Shown here piece by piece: positions 32,380-41,708 of a stretch of DNA of 46,240 nt. A model generated the notes under the pieces. It was given only the letters and a program-made list of their open reading frames with translations, was not told the origin of the DNA and ran no database searches. Origin of the DNA: an uncultured Lentisphaerota bacterium. Lineage in GTDB: Bacteria; Verrucomicrobiota; Kiritimatiellia; CAIQIC01. Position 1 is the first letter of the stretch. Each line of letters starts with the position of its first letter. The position numbers were made by a program, and so were the translations under genes. The DNA lies in contig CAIWHP010000253.1 in NCBI GenBank assembly GCA_903912445.1, forward strand, positions 1-46,240, given 5' to 3'.

Positions 32380-32407
32380 TTCAGGTTTCAGGTCTCAAGT
32401 CTCAGGT
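32380..32407. repeat. Four heptamers at the thiG 3' end
   Basis: TTCAGGT, TTCAGGT, CTCAAGT and CTCAGGT in register; the thiG stop codon (32402-32404) is inside the array. Confidence 0.75.
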
Positions 32408-33187
32408 TTGTGCATTGAGGAAGTTCGTCAGCGGGCTGGTGGCGCTGGCGGCGGAGCGGCGTGGCATCAGGCCCGCGCGGTAGGCGGCGCGGCCGGCCTG
32501 GACGGCTTGGGCGAAGGCGGCGGCCATCTCGACCGGGCGCTCCGCGGCGGCGACGGCGCTGTTGACCAGGACCGCGGCGCAGCCCAGCTCCAGCGCGCCC
32601 GCGGCCTCCGAGGGCGCGCGCAGGCCGGCATCGACGATCACGGGCACGCGGCTGTTCTCGATGATGATGCGGAGCATCTCCGAGGCGCCCAGCCCCTGGC
32701 CGCTGCCGATCGGCGCGCCCAGCGGCATCACCGAGGCCACGCCGACATCTTCGAGACGCTTGGCCAGCACGGGATCCGCGGGCATATAGGGCATGACGAG
32801 GAAGCCCTCGGCGGCCAGCACCCTGGCGGCCTCGAGCGTTTCGATGGCGTCGGGCAGCAGGTGCTGCGGATTCGGGTGGATCTCCACCTTGATCAACCGG
32901 CTGCCGCAGAGCTCGCGGGCGATGCGCGCGGCGCGGATGGCTTCGGCGGCGTCGCGCGCGCCGGAGGTGTTCGGCATCAGCGTGACGCCGGGCAGCTGGC
33001 TCAGGGGGCCGAAGAGGTCGTCCGCCGCTTGGGCGGGGTTGAAGCGGCGCAGCGCCACGGTGACGATCTGCGCGCCCGAGGCGGCCAGGGCCCGCAACAT
33101 GGTCGCGCTGTCGGAGAATTTCCCGGTGCCCAGCAACAGGCGCGAGGTGAAGGTCAGGTCACCGATTTGGAGCAGATCTGCGCTCAT
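32402..33187 (-). CDS. thiG: Thiazole synthase
   Basis: 261 aa TIM-barrel enzyme that builds the thiazole phosphate of thiamine from deoxyxylulose phosphate, dehydroglycine and ThiS-thiocarboxylate. Seen: [14 protein letters not shown] near the N-terminus, catalytic Lys100 in [17 protein letters not shown], then [12 protein letters not shown] and [16 protein letters not shown] near the phosphate site. The ATG at 33187 overlaps the thiS stop by one base (TGATG), showing coupling; AGGAGG lies just upstream within thiS. Slightly divergent positions (VALRRFN instead of VALRRxxx variants) do not touch the active site. Confidence 0.96.
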   Translation of the reverse strand: MSADLLQIGDLTFTSRLLLGTGKFSDSATMLRALAASGAQIVTVALRRFNPAQAADDLFGPLSQLPGVTLMPNTSGARDAAEAIRAARIARELCGSRLIKVEIHPNPQHLLPDAIETLEAARVLAAEGFLVMPYMPADPVLAKRLEDVGVASVMPLGAPIGSGQGLGASEMLRIIIENSRVPVIVDAGLRAPSEAAGALELGCAAVLVNSAVAAAERPVEMAAAFAQAVQAGRAAYRAGLMPRRSAASATSPLTNFLNAQT

Positions 33188-33387
33188 CAGCCGCCTCCTG
33201 CGAAGGTAAGGATTTCGACGCGGTCGTTTTCGCTCAGGCTTTGCGTGGCGCGCGCGGCGGCGGGGACCACGTCGTCGTTGAGCACCGTGGCCACGCGGCC
33301 GCTGCCCGCGCCGAGCGCGGTCAGCAGCGCCGCGAGCGTCTCGCCCGCCGGCCGCTCCATCGGTTCGCCATTCACTTGCACTTTCAT
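33187..33387 (-). CDS. thiS: Sulfur carrier protein
   Basis: 66 aa ubiquitin-like sulfur carrier. Starts [20 protein letters not shown] and ends in FAGGG; the C-terminal Gly-Gly is the site of adenylation and thiocarboxylation. It is the first gene behind the TPP riboswitch and overlaps thiG by one base. ThiF and thiC are not in this window. Confidence 0.95.
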   Translation of the reverse strand: MKVQVNGEPMERPAGETLAALLTALGAGSGRVATVLNDDVVPAAARATQSLSENDRVEILTFAGGG

Positions 33388-33398
33388 GATGTATCTCC

Positions 33399-33429
33399 AA
33401 ATAAAAAAGGCCCGGAGCGCCGGGCCTTT
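33399..33429 (-). terminator. Intrinsic terminator of the TPP riboswitch expression platform
   Basis: On the minus strand AAAGGCCCGG pairs with CCGGGCCTTT (33429-33420 with 33415-33406) around a CGCT loop, followed by TTTTTTATTT. It lies 9 bp downstream of the aptamer and just before thiS. Confidence 0.9.
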
Positions 33430-33437
33430 CTCATTTC

Positions 33438-33516
33438 GTCTCCCTTCGCCGGCATGACCCGGATCAGGTTCAACGGGTATGATCTCAGTCCTTCCACGAA
33501 GGACACCCCGGTCGCG
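33438..33516 (-). promoter_or_regulatory. TPP riboswitch (THI element)
   Basis: The minus strand carries the conserved THI-box parts in order: CGGGGTGTCC, GGACTGAGATCATACCC, then GAACCTGATCCGGGTCATGCC and GGCGAAGGGA. It sits between a promoter and an intrinsic terminator, so thiamine pyrophosphate binding should stop transcription before thiSGH. Confidence 0.96.
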
Positions 33517-33522
33517 GGCGGA

Positions 33523-33551
33523 AAGGTAGGGCAGAAACGAGTCCGCGTCAA
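33523..33551 (-). promoter_or_regulatory. Promoter of the thiSGH operon
   Basis: Minus strand TTGACG (-35, 33551-33546), a 17-bp spacer and TACCTT (-10-like, 33528-33523). The expected start is at about 33516, the first base of the riboswitch. Confidence 0.5.
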
Positions 33552-33670
33552 TCGCGCTGCGGCGGCGGGCGGGCGGAACCGCGGCACGCCAGCCGCAGCC
33601 GTGCCGGTCCATATTTCAAGCGTGAGTTTTGTCCCGCTGTCTGGCAGCATTGCCGCGGAACGGAGCAGTC

Positions 33671-34882
33671 ATGTATACGCAACAGGTTCATGCTTTGTTG
33701 GAGCGGGGCGTCGTGGTGCCCCGTCCCGAGGCCGTCGAGATCGCGCCCGAGGTGCGGCCGGAACGGCTCGCGCCGGGCGTGGTGCTGCACACCGGCTGCA
33801 AGCTGGCCGGCGCGGCGACGAGCATCGGGCCGGGCTGTGAGCTCGGCGCCGAGACGCCGATGACGGTCGTGAGCTGCCAGCTCGGCCGCGGCGTAGCGCT
33901 CAAGGGCGGCTACGCCGAGGGCGCGACCTTCCTCGATGGCGCGAACGTCGGCAGCGGCGCCCACATCCGGCCGGGCACGCTGCTCGAAGAGGAAGCCAAC
34001 GGCGCGCACACGGTGGGCCTCAAGCAGACCATCCTCCTGCCGTACGTCACGCTCGGCAGCCTGATCAATTTCTGCGACGTGCTGATGGCGGGCGGCAGCG
34101 ACCGCAAGAACCACAGCGAGGTCGGCTCGTCCTACATCCATTTCAATTACACGCCGCACCAGGACAAGGCGACCGCGTCGCTGCTCGGCGACGTGCCGCG
34201 CGGCGTGCTGCTCAACCAGCCGGCGATCTTCCTCGGCGGGCAGGGAGGGCTGGTCGGGCCGAGCCGCATCGGCTTTGGCTGCGTGGTCCCGGCGGGCGTC
34301 GTCTGGCGCGGCGATGCGCCCGCGGAGGGGCTGCTGCTGGCGCCGGAAGCCAAGCCCGCGGGCCGGCCCGGCGCTTTCCAGTGCGGCGCCTACAAGAGCG
34401 TCGCCCGCATCGTGCGCAACAATCTGCTCTACATCGGCAACCTGCGCGCGCTGGATCAATGGTATCGCCACGCGCGGCGGCCGCTCATGAAAAGCGATGC
34501 GTGGTCGCTGGCCTGCGGCGAGGGCGCACTGCTGCGCCTGCGCGAGTGCCTCGAGGAGCGCTGCAAGCGGCTGGGCGAGCTGGCCGGGCGGATGCCGCGT
34601 GCGCTCGAGCTGGCCCGGCAGCAGGGCCAGGGCGCGGCGCCGTGGCTGGCCGAACAGGAACGTTTGCAGCGGCAGTGGCCGGCGCTCGAAGCCGCGCTCA
34701 AACAGCCCCCCGCGGACGAGCTCGGGGCGGAGGAGCGCGCCCGGGTGGTCGCCGCGTTATTGCAGCAGGCGGACGGCAGCTTTGTGAAGGCGGTGCGCGC
34801 GCTGCCGGATGCGGCGCGGCGCGATGGCACGGCGTGGCTGCAAAAGATCGTCGAGCAAACAACACAGTTGTGGACTAGCTGA
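33671..34882 (+). CDS. GlmU-like left-handed beta-helix protein (no nucleotidyltransferase domain)
   Basis: 403 aa from ATG 33671. Residues about 20-255 are a left-handed parallel beta-helix of hexapeptide type ([75 protein letters not shown]), as in the C-terminal half of GlmU; about 265-400 is helical. The N-terminal sugar-nucleotidyltransferase signature (GxGTRM) is absent, so it cannot form UDP-GlcNAc alone by the standard route. It lies 13 bp before glmM, which supports a role in amino-sugar or UDP-GlcNAc metabolism for cell-wall precursors. It may be an acetyltransferase or a non-catalytic partner. Confidence 0.82.
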   Translation: MYTQQVHALLERGVVVPRPEAVEIAPEVRPERLAPGVVLHTGCKLAGAATSIGPGCELGAETPMTVVSCQLGRGVALKGGYAEGATFLDGANVGSGAHIRPGTLLEEEANGAHTVGLKQTILLPYVTLGSLINFCDVLMAGGSDRKNHSEVGSSYIHFNYTPHQDKATASLLGDVPRGVLLNQPAIFLGGQGGLVGPSRIGFGCVVPAGVVWRGDAPAEGLLLAPEAKPAGRPGAFQCGAYKSVARIVRNNLLYIGNLRALDQWYRHARRPLMKSDAWSLACGEGALLRLRECLEERCKRLGELAGRMPRALELARQQGQGAAPWLAEQERLQRQWPALEAALKQPPADELGAEERARVVAALLQQADGSFVKAVRALPDAARRDGTAWLQKIVEQTTQLWTS

Positions 34883-34895
34883 GGGAGAACCAATC

Positions 34896-36254
34896 ATGGC
34901 ACGACTTTTTGGAACGGATGGCGTACGCGGCGTGGCGAACATCGACCCGATGACCGTGGAGATGGCCATGGAGATCGGCCGCGCGACGGCCTACGTCTGC
35001 AAGCGGCACGACCGCGGCAACTACAAGCACCGGATCGTCATCGGCAAGGACACGCGCCTGAGCGGCTACATGATCGAGAACGCGCTGACCGCGGGCATCT
35101 GCTCGATGGGCGTCAACGTCTTCCTCGTCGGCCCGATGCCGACGCCGGGCATCGCCTTCATCACGCGCAGCATGCGCGCCGATGCCGGGCTGGTCATCAG
35201 CGCCTCGCACAATCCCTACCAGGACAACGGCATCAAGATCTTCTCCCGCGACGGCTACAAGCTGCCGGACTGCGAGGAGGACGAGATCGAGCAGCTCATC
35301 ACCTCCGGCCACATCCGCGACATCCGGCCGACGGCCGACGCGGTCGGGCGCGCGATGCGCATCGACGATGCGCGCGGCCGCTACATCGTCTTCTGCAAGG
35401 ACACCTTCCCGGACGAGCTCGCGCTCGACGGGATGAAGATCGTGCTCGATTGCGCCAACGGGGCCACCTACAAGGTCGCGCCGATCATCTTCTCCGAGCT
35501 CGGCGCCGACGTCGTCACGATCCACGACAAGCCCGACGGACGGAACATCAACGAGAACTGCGGCTCGCAGCACACGGCAGACCTGCGGGCGCGCGTGGTG
35601 GCGGAGCGGGCGCAGCTCGGCCTGGCCTTCGACGGCGATGGCGACCGGCTGATCGCGGTGGACGAGCAGGGCAACGAGCTGACCGGCGACCACATCATGG
35701 CGATCTGCGCCAAGGCCTATCAGGCGCGTGGGCAGCTGAAGAACAACCTCGTGATCGCCACGGTGATGAGCAACTTCGGCTTCCACGCGGCCATGAAGAA
35801 GCTCGGCATCGAGGTGGGCATCGCGCCCGTCGGCGACCGCTACGTGCTGGAGATGATGCGGCAGCGCGACGCCGTGCTCGGCGGCGAGGCCTCGGGCCAC
35901 ATGATCTTCCACGACCACCATTCCACCGGCGACGGCATCATCTCCGCGCTGCAGCTGCTCGCGGCGATGTGCACCACGAAGCAGCCGCTCTCGGAGCTGG
36001 CGCAGGTCATGCACTTTGCGCCGCAGAAGCTGGTCAACATCACCGTCAAACAGAAGCCGCCCGTCGAGAGCGTGCCGGAACTGCAGGCGGCGATCGGCGC
36101 CGCCGAGGCCGAGCTCGGCGACGCCGGCCGCGTGCTGGTCCGCTACTCCGGCACGCAGGCGATGTGCCGCGTGATGGTCGAAGGGCCGAGCGAGGACGTG
36201 ACCAACCGCCTCTGCCTGAGCCTCGCGGAAACGGTGAAGAAATGTCTCGCCTGA
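34896..36254 (+). CDS. glmM: Phosphoglucosamine mutase
   Basis: 452 aa from ATG 34896, with GAGGGAGAA just upstream. Interconverts glucosamine-6-phosphate and glucosamine-1-phosphate. Seen: [15 protein letters not shown] at the N-terminus, the phospho-serine loop [17 protein letters not shown], the Mg site FDGDGDRLI, the sugar loop GGEASGH and a C-terminal phosphate loop [15 protein letters not shown]. In this last loop the usual SGTEP is SGTQA, a small deviation in the phosphate-binding loop. The preceding GlmU-like gene suggests one operon. The stop overlaps an in-frame ATG (36242) of the following lipoprotein frame. Confidence 0.95.
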   Translation: MARLFGTDGVRGVANIDPMTVEMAMEIGRATAYVCKRHDRGNYKHRIVIGKDTRLSGYMIENALTAGICSMGVNVFLVGPMPTPGIAFITRSMRADAGLVISASHNPYQDNGIKIFSRDGYKLPDCEEDEIEQLITSGHIRDIRPTADAVGRAMRIDDARGRYIVFCKDTFPDELALDGMKIVLDCANGATYKVAPIIFSELGADVVTIHDKPDGRNINENCGSQHTADLRARVVAERAQLGLAFDGDGDRLIAVDEQGNELTGDHIMAICAKAYQARGQLKNNLVIATVMSNFGFHAAMKKLGIEVGIAPVGDRYVLEMMRQRDAVLGGEASGHMIFHDHHSTGDGIISALQLLAAMCTTKQPLSELAQVMHFAPQKLVNITVKQKPPVESVPELQAAIGAAEAELGDAGRVLVRYSGTQAMCRVMVEGPSEDVTNRLCLSLAETVKKCLA

Positions 36255-36373
36255 ACACCACGTTACCCCTGAGCAACGCGGATCCCGTCCAACGCCCTGC
36301 CAGGGATGCGGCCGGCCACAGCGGTTTTGTAGGCCGGGCCACCGACCCGGCGCAAGAGGCAAGGCCATGCAAC

Positions 36374-37837
36374 TTGCGCTTGGGAGCGCTGCTGCTCTGC
36401 GGCGCGCTGCTCGCCGGCTGCGCGACGCCGGGCGCGCCGGGCAGCGCGCGCGAGTTCGACTGGGGCCCCATCGCCAGCCGGCTGCAGGATCCTGCGGGCG
36501 GCACGCACTTCAAAGCGCTCGGCCCGGTTTATGAGCGCGCGAGCGATACCAACGGCCTGAGCTGCTGGGCGGTGCGCCCCTTGGCCAGCGCCGGCGATGA
36601 GAAAAACGAGCATTCCTCCGGCGAGGCGCTCTGGCCGCTGATGTTTTCGTGGGACCTGGAGAACAGCCACAGCGTGCGGGTGCTGACCTCGTTCTATACC
36701 GATTTCGACAAGACCAATCCCAAGGCGCGCTGGCAGTGGTGGTGCTTCCCCTTCTGGTATCAGGGCCGCGACTCGGGCGGCACAAACTACATGGCTTTTT
36801 TCCCGCTCGGCGGCACCATCCGCCAGTTCGCGTGGCAGGATGAGGTGTTCTTCGTCCTCTGGCCGCTCTACGTCCACAATGTGCAGAAGGGCTTGGACAG
36901 CTACCACGTCCTCTGGCCCATCTTCTGCCGCGAAAACAACGAGCGCAACGACCGTTTCCGCGTCTGGCCGCTCTACGGCTGGAACATCCGGCGCGGCGAC
37001 TTCGACAAACGCTTCTGCTGTTGGCCGCTGGTCTCGTGGGCGCGCTACGACCGCCCCGGCGCGAGCGGCTACGGCTACCTCGTCTTCCCGCTCTGGGGGC
37101 ATATCAAGCGCGAGAACCAGGAAGACTGGATGTTGCTGCCGCCCTTCTTCAAATACGGCACCAGCCCGCACCTGACGCTCGGCTACGCGCCCTGGCCCTT
37201 CATCCAGTGGAAGACCGGGGACATCGAGCAATTTTATCTGTGGCCGTTCTGGGGCTACAAGAACGTCGACCACATCCACGGCGGCTTCTATGCCTGGCCG
37301 CTGGGCTGGTGGCGGCATCTGGACCGGCCCGGCGTGCAGGCCCACCGCTACTCCTTCGTGCCCTTCTGGCTCAGCGAGAGCGAGTGGAGCGCCGCCAAGC
37401 CCGCGGCGCCGGCCCCGGTGCCGTCGCTGGCGCCGCCGCCGCCGCCCGCGACCAACTGCGTCGATCGGTACTGGCATTTCTGGCCGCTGTGCGATTACGA
37501 GCGCGTCGACACGCAGTCGCGCTTCCGCGCCCTCAAGCTCTGGCCGCTGCGCCACAGCGCCATGATCGAGCGCGAGTTCGCGCCCATCTGGACGCTCTAC
37601 CAGCACACCCGCGCCGGGGAAAACAGCAGCGACGAACTGCTCTGGGGCCTCGTCCGCCGCCAAAACCGCGGCGCCGAAGCCAGCCGCTTCTCGCTCTTCC
37701 CGCTCGTCGACTGGAGCCGCGACGACAAGGCCACCGGCACGCGCGAATGGAACTTCCTCAAAGGCCTCGTCGGCTACGAGCGCGAGGGCACCAACGCCCA
37801 GTTGCGCCTGCTCTGGTTTATCAAGTTCGGACTGTGA
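36374..37837 (+). CDS. Lipoprotein built of W-P-L/F repeats
   Basis: From the TTG at 36374 the product starts LRLGALLLCGALLAGC, a good lipoprotein signal with lipobox LAGC; AAGAGGCAAGG lies just upstream. The frame is also open from the ATG at 36242 (overlapping glmM), which would leave a 60-residue leader. The mature 470 aa consist of about 17 short repeats of 20-30 residues centred on hydrophobic-WP[LF] or FP[LF]W cores (LWPLMFSW, VLWPLYVHN, RVWPLYGWN, CCWPLVSW, LVFPLWGH, YLWPFWGY, YAWPLGWW, HFWPLCDY, KLWPLRHS, SLFPLVDW). A proline-rich spacer lies at about 340-365. It is likely a beta-rich outer-membrane or periplasmic protein; function unknown. Confidence 0.8.
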   Translation: MRLGALLLCGALLAGCATPGAPGSAREFDWGPIASRLQDPAGGTHFKALGPVYERASDTNGLSCWAVRPLASAGDEKNEHSSGEALWPLMFSWDLENSHSVRVLTSFYTDFDKTNPKARWQWWCFPFWYQGRDSGGTNYMAFFPLGGTIRQFAWQDEVFFVLWPLYVHNVQKGLDSYHVLWPIFCRENNERNDRFRVWPLYGWNIRRGDFDKRFCCWPLVSWARYDRPGASGYGYLVFPLWGHIKRENQEDWMLLPPFFKYGTSPHLTLGYAPWPFIQWKTGDIEQFYLWPFWGYKNVDHIHGGFYAWPLGWWRHLDRPGVQAHRYSFVPFWLSESEWSAAKPAAPAPVPSLAPPPPPATNCVDRYWHFWPLCDYERVDTQSRFRALKLWPLRHSAMIEREFAPIWTLYQHTRAGENSSDELLWGLVRRQNRGAEASRFSLFPLVDWSRDDKATGTREWNFLKGLVGYEREGTNAQLRLLWFIKFGL

Positions 37838-37899
37838 GGCGGCCCATCGCCGCCGTTGAACGCAACCTGCTGGCCTGATGAAAGGGGTTCGGAGGAGAG

Positions 37900-38289
37900 A
37901 TGAAATTCAGCCGATCTTTCACCGCAGCCGTCTGTGCGCTGTTCTGTAGCTCCTGCGCCACGTCCTATGTGTGGCGGCATACTGATCCGCAAGAATACGT
38001 CTTCATCGAGCGCTCGCCGGCCCACGAGGCCTATTTCCAGCAACACAAGATTCCGTACCTCGTCGATTACAAAGGGAAAACTTTGTACGTGGATAAAACG
38101 AAACTCCAAAAGTTTCGCGACTATTCCGTCCGGACCTTGGCGATTCCGGTCACTGTGGTCTTGGATGCCGCCACGTCGATTGCCGTGGTTGGGGGGTTGC
38201 TCTATCTAGGGGGCAGTCGAGAAGTATCGCTAACATCCACCAATCTTCCTTCGCGTGTTGATAACTATCCCCCCTTGGATGCCAAGTAA
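37900..38289 (+). CDS. Small lipoprotein, unknown function
   Basis: 129 aa, preceded by a strong GGAGGAG site. The signal MKFSRSFTAAVCALFCSSC ends in a Cys-19 lipobox (CSSC, non-canonical), followed by ATSYVWRHTDPQEYVFIERSP. A single hydrophobic stretch lies at about 79-100 (TLAIPVTVVLDAATSIAVVGGLLYL). No family recognised. It follows the W-P-L lipoprotein by 62 bp on the same strand and may form an operon with it and glmM. Confidence 0.75.
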   Translation: MKFSRSFTAAVCALFCSSCATSYVWRHTDPQEYVFIERSPAHEAYFQQHKIPYLVDYKGKTLYVDKTKLQKFRDYSVRTLAIPVTVVLDAATSIAVVGGLLYLGGSREVSLTSTNLPSRVDNYPPLDAK

Positions 38290-38329
38290 GCGAAGGGTTG
38301 CGGCCTACCAACCTTCATCTGTCAGGCTG

Positions 38330-38501
38330 GACTAACTGGGAGCGGCGGCATTCCCGGCTTCGTCCAGTCACTGCGCCGGGGCAAGCCTGCCGCCGCAGGG
38401 GGAACGTCGAAAGCAGCATGACTGGCTCATGTTGCTGCTGGTAGTCGTGGGCGCGCTGATGCCGCTTACGGCGGCAGGAATGCCGCCGTTCCCAGCTAGT
38501 C
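38330..38501. repeat. 172-bp MITE-like inverted-repeat element
   Basis: Terminal arms at 38330-38354 and 38477-38501 match at 23 of 25 positions (GACTAACTGGGAGCGGCGG at the left end). No open frame inside is convincing. A divergent relative lies at 41709-41873. Confidence 0.8.
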
Positions 38502-38639
38502 AGACCGTGAACGCCCCCCCTTGCGGCATGACGAGGGACCTGCCTCCCAGTGTTGGAATAATTTACGTTTGCGATTGCGAGATCAGGGCGAGCCCCGCTG
38601 CCTAATTTCGCGCTTGTCTCCCCGCGCGCCCTTTTTAAT

Positions 38640-38769
38640 TATCGAGCTTCGCGTAATTCGCGGTAAAAGACGAACCCACCACGGATCACACCGATCACAC
38701 GGATAAGAGCAGACTATTCCGGCCGTGTACTCCGTGTGATCTGTGGTTCCTCTGCTCTTTCTGCCGCGG
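38640..38769. repeat. AATTCGCG / CACGGATCACAC repeat block
   Basis: Contains one AATTCGCGGT unit (38654-38663) and an inverted repeat ACCACGGATCACAC ... GTGTGATCTGTGGT (about 38678-38747) with a 10-bp period. The spacer 38290-38769 shows no gene. The block starts right after the stop of the FAD oxidoreductase gene. Confidence 0.65.
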
Positions 38770-41445
38770 TCACTCGCGGTAGGCGCGGATCTCGTAGAGG
38801 CGGGCCTCTTCGCTGTTCTCGGCCTGCTGGATTTCGAGGCGGATCTTGTCGGTGGTGATCTCGTCGAAGCTGTGTTTCCGGAAGCGGCGCCAGTTGCCCT
38901 CTTCCGTGAACGCGGCGCGCCACAGGCCGTCGGTGTTGTAGAGCAGGCGGTATTTCTGGGCGGTCGCCTCGGCGCCGGCGCGCGTGGTGGGGAAGCGGCC
39001 GAAGATGTTCGAGTCGAAGGTCAGGTAGACCGTGTTGAGCTTTTGCGGCTGGCCGAAATCGAGCTCGAGCCACTGCGGCAAACCTTTCGCGGGATCGCTG
39101 CGCCACTGGTGGCACTCGTCGCCGAGCGGCCAGGCCGCGCCATCCACCGCGCATTCCGGCGCGGTCTTGCCGAGCTTGCGCGGCGTGGCCAGCGGCCGCA
39201 GCGCGTAGGCGCCGGCGGCGGTCGTCCAGGCGCCCACCTTGCCATACATGCGCTCGCCGTTGGCGTGTTCGTAGAGCCGCCAGAACAGGTGCGGCGTCGC
39301 CGGCAGCCAGGCGAGGTACTTGACGCCCGGCTTGAGCGGCGCGGGCAGCTTGAAGTCCACCCACCTGCCGGCCGCGCCGGGTTTGACCTTGGCGCTGACC
39401 ACCACCGGCGCCTGCTGTCCATCCTCCAGCACGCTCAGCTGCGCCACGACGGGCTGCTCGCCGTCGGCGCGCAGGTTCAGGGCGAGCGACTTGAGGTCGC
39501 TCTTGGAGGTGCCGACCGGCTGGGCCCGCGCTATCTTCAGGTCGATCTCCTTGCCCAGCTTGGGGTCGGCGCCATAGAAGCCGAGCGAGCCGTCGGGCAG
39601 CGCGCTGGAGGCGGTGACCTTCGCGCCGCGGCAGAGGTCGCCGGCATCGGCGTTCGGAATGTCCGGGATGTAGCAGTCCCACCGCAGGAGCAGTTGCTGC
39701 AGCTCAGCGATGTGGGCCGGGTTCACGGCGCGCGGCAGCACGCCGTATTTCTTGCAGAGGCACGCGGCGGCGCCGACGGCCTGGCCTTCCGCGCCGATGG
39801 TCTGGATCAAGCGCGGCGAGCCGAGCGCGACGTGCGTCAGGCTGATGTGCCGTCCGGCGAGGAAGAGGTTGTCCACGTCGCGGGTGTAGAGGCAGCGGTA
39901 GGGGATGGAGTAGACCTGCTTCAGGTGCGTGAAGATGGCCGGCGGAACGTCCTTGCCGTAGATGCCCGGCGAGGGATGCAGGTCGATCGGCCAGCCGCCG
40001 AACGCCACGCGGTCGGGGAACAGCGGCGCCGCCTGCAGGTCCTGCTGCTTGAGCACATAGTCGCCCACGAAGCGCCGCGACTCGCGCTTGCCGCCCACGG
40101 TGGGCACCGGCCGCAGCTTGTAGTTCGCGTTCTTCTCGCGGTTCACGGGGTCGTAGTTCTTCGCCCAGTCGAACGCACCGTAGATCACGCGCAGCAGCTC
40201 GTCGCGGATTTCCTCGGCGTCCTGGATCGTGTCGACCATGCCGCCGTACTCGATCCACCAGGTGCCCTGCACCATGTTCAGCTTGCGCGTCGTGAAATCC
40301 TCCGCGCTGAACTTGTGCGCGAACGCCGGCGGCACGTAGGGCTGCGGGGTTTCCATCCAGTCCGAGTGGTGGATGATCGAGGTGCCCATCGTGTTCTTGT
40401 TCGCGACCTCCGGGGCGAGGCTCTCGTCAAATTCGCTGCGCGCCTCCTGCCCGACGCGGAAGGCCGCGCCGGCCGTGAACGCCAGGTGGCCGTCGCCCGT
40501 GCAGTCGGCGAAGAGCGGCGCGCTGAAGAGGTAGCGTTTGCCCGTGACGACCTGCTCGGCCTCGACGGCGGTGATGTGGTTGGTCCCGCCCATCACCGCG
40601 CGCGTGCCCTCGGTGTTCAGGTAGATCGTCAGGTTCGGCACATCCTTGATCATCAGGTCGATCGCGTCGCTCCAGTCGTCCGAGCCGGAGCGGAAGCGGC
40701 CCTCGGCGATCTCCTCGCAGATGCCGGTCTCCCGGAAGCGGCTGGTGTGCGGGCACGCGCCACCCGGCCCGACATTGATCTCCCGGCTGGCGTTGCCGCC
40801 GAGGCACGGCCGGTTCTGGAGCAGCGCCGTCTTCAGCCCGAGCCGCGCCGCCTGCACGGCCGCGCCGATGCCGCCATAGCCGGCGCCGACGACCACGAAG
40901 TCGAACGCCAAGGGCTCCCGCGCCTGCTTGCCGAGGAGGCTCTCCCGCAGCGCCGCGGTGCCCGCGATGGAGTCCGGCGGCGTGAGGTCCTTGTCGGTGG
41001 AGAGGAGCAGCGCGTCGCAGCGCCCGTAGTAGCCCGTCAGGTCGTGCAGCTTGATTTCCGCGGCGCCTTGCGACAGTCCGAATACTCCGCCTTTGATCCA
41101 GCTCCAGCCCTTCTTCTGCTCGCCGAACGTCGTCGCGCTGGGCTTCCCGTTGATGAGCACCTGGAACGTGCCCGGCGAGGTCGCGTCCCAATCCTTGCAA
41201 CGGACCCAGAGGTAGTATTCGCCCGTCTCCGGGATCGCGACCTTGGTCGTCGCGTCGGCGACCGGCACGCCAGTGCCCGCGGCGAGCAGGTAGGTCGAGC
41301 CCATCAACAGGCGGAACTGCGCGTCGATCGTCCAGCCGCCCACGTCATCGAACCGCTCGGCCTCGAGGTAGAAGGTTGCCGCCCGGCTCTCCGCCGCCGC
41401 CGCCAGCAGCAGGCCCGCCGTGAACAGAAGTTTGAGCAGTCGCAT
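38770..41445 (-). CDS. Secreted FAD-dependent oxidoreductase with sugar-binding-like flanks
   Basis: 891 aa, ATG 41445 with AAAGGAAA ribosome site and signal peptide MRLLKLLFTAGLLLAAAAES. Residues about 24-165 are a galactose-binding/CBM-like domain (FYLEAERFDDVGGWTIDAQF). An FAD_oxidored-type domain (about 180-620) opens with VVVGAGYGGIGAAVQAARLG (GxGxxG) and has ENRPCLGGNAS-type LQNRPCLGGNASREINVG, CTGDGHLAFTAGA and LFLAGRHISLTHVALGSPRLIQT. The C-terminal part (about 625-891) is F5/8-type (discoidin-like) beta structure. Such proteins probably oxidise sugars in the periplasm, making 3-keto forms (inference). It lies upstream of, but not in operon with, the Gfo/Idh cluster. Confidence 0.9.
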   Translation of the reverse strand: MRLLKLLFTAGLLLAAAAESRAATFYLEAERFDDVGGWTIDAQFRLLMGSTYLLAAGTGVPVADATTKVAIPETGEYYLWVRCKDWDATSPGTFQVLINGKPSATTFGEQKKGWSWIKGGVFGLSQGAAEIKLHDLTGYYGRCDALLLSTDKDLTPPDSIAGTAALRESLLGKQAREPLAFDFVVVGAGYGGIGAAVQAARLGLKTALLQNRPCLGGNASREINVGPGGACPHTSRFRETGICEEIAEGRFRSGSDDWSDAIDLMIKDVPNLTIYLNTEGTRAVMGGTNHITAVEAEQVVTGKRYLFSAPLFADCTGDGHLAFTAGAAFRVGQEARSEFDESLAPEVANKNTMGTSIIHHSDWMETPQPYVPPAFAHKFSAEDFTTRKLNMVQGTWWIEYGGMVDTIQDAEEIRDELLRVIYGAFDWAKNYDPVNREKNANYKLRPVPTVGGKRESRRFVGDYVLKQQDLQAAPLFPDRVAFGGWPIDLHPSPGIYGKDVPPAIFTHLKQVYSIPYRCLYTRDVDNLFLAGRHISLTHVALGSPRLIQTIGAEGQAVGAAACLCKKYGVLPRAVNPAHIAELQQLLLRWDCYIPDIPNADAGDLCRGAKVTASSALPDGSLGFYGADPKLGKEIDLKIARAQPVGTSKSDLKSLALNLRADGEQPVVAQLSVLEDGQQAPVVVSAKVKPGAAGRWVDFKLPAPLKPGVKYLAWLPATPHLFWRLYEHANGERMYGKVGAWTTAAGAYALRPLATPRKLGKTAPECAVDGAAWPLGDECHQWRSDPAKGLPQWLELDFGQPQKLNTVYLTFDSNIFGRFPTTRAGAEATAQKYRLLYNTDGLWRAAFTEEGNWRRFRKHSFDEITTDKIRLEIQQAENSEEARLYEIRAYRE

Positions 41446-41560
41446 ATCGATTTCCTTTCGCCGCTGCTGAGACCGCGCAGCACGCGCAACCTATCGCCGC
41501 GTCCCGCCGCCGACAAGACAAAAGCCCTCGCTGCCGGGGTCGCCGACTCCTGTACCATTG

Positions 41561-41607
41561 TCCAAGGGTTGGAAAAAGAAATGCAAAAAGTTTCAAGGCT
41601 TGGAAAA
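41561..41607. repeat. Paired TTCCAA/TTGGAA palindromes
   Basis: TCCAAGGGTTGGA (41561-41573) and TTTCAAGGCTTGGAAAA (41591-41607), centres 31 bp apart. One frame reads VQGLEKEMQKVSRLGK, similar to the peptide encoded by the BatA copy. It lies about 120 bp upstream of the FAD oxidoreductase start. Confidence 0.75.
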
Positions 41608-41708
41608 TGTGCCTCGAATGGGGGCGGCTTAACACCGCATGGAGGGGGTGCCAGCCTGTACGAACAGTATGCTCATCGCCAGGTTGGAGATTGGCCGTGA
41701 GGTTGTCT

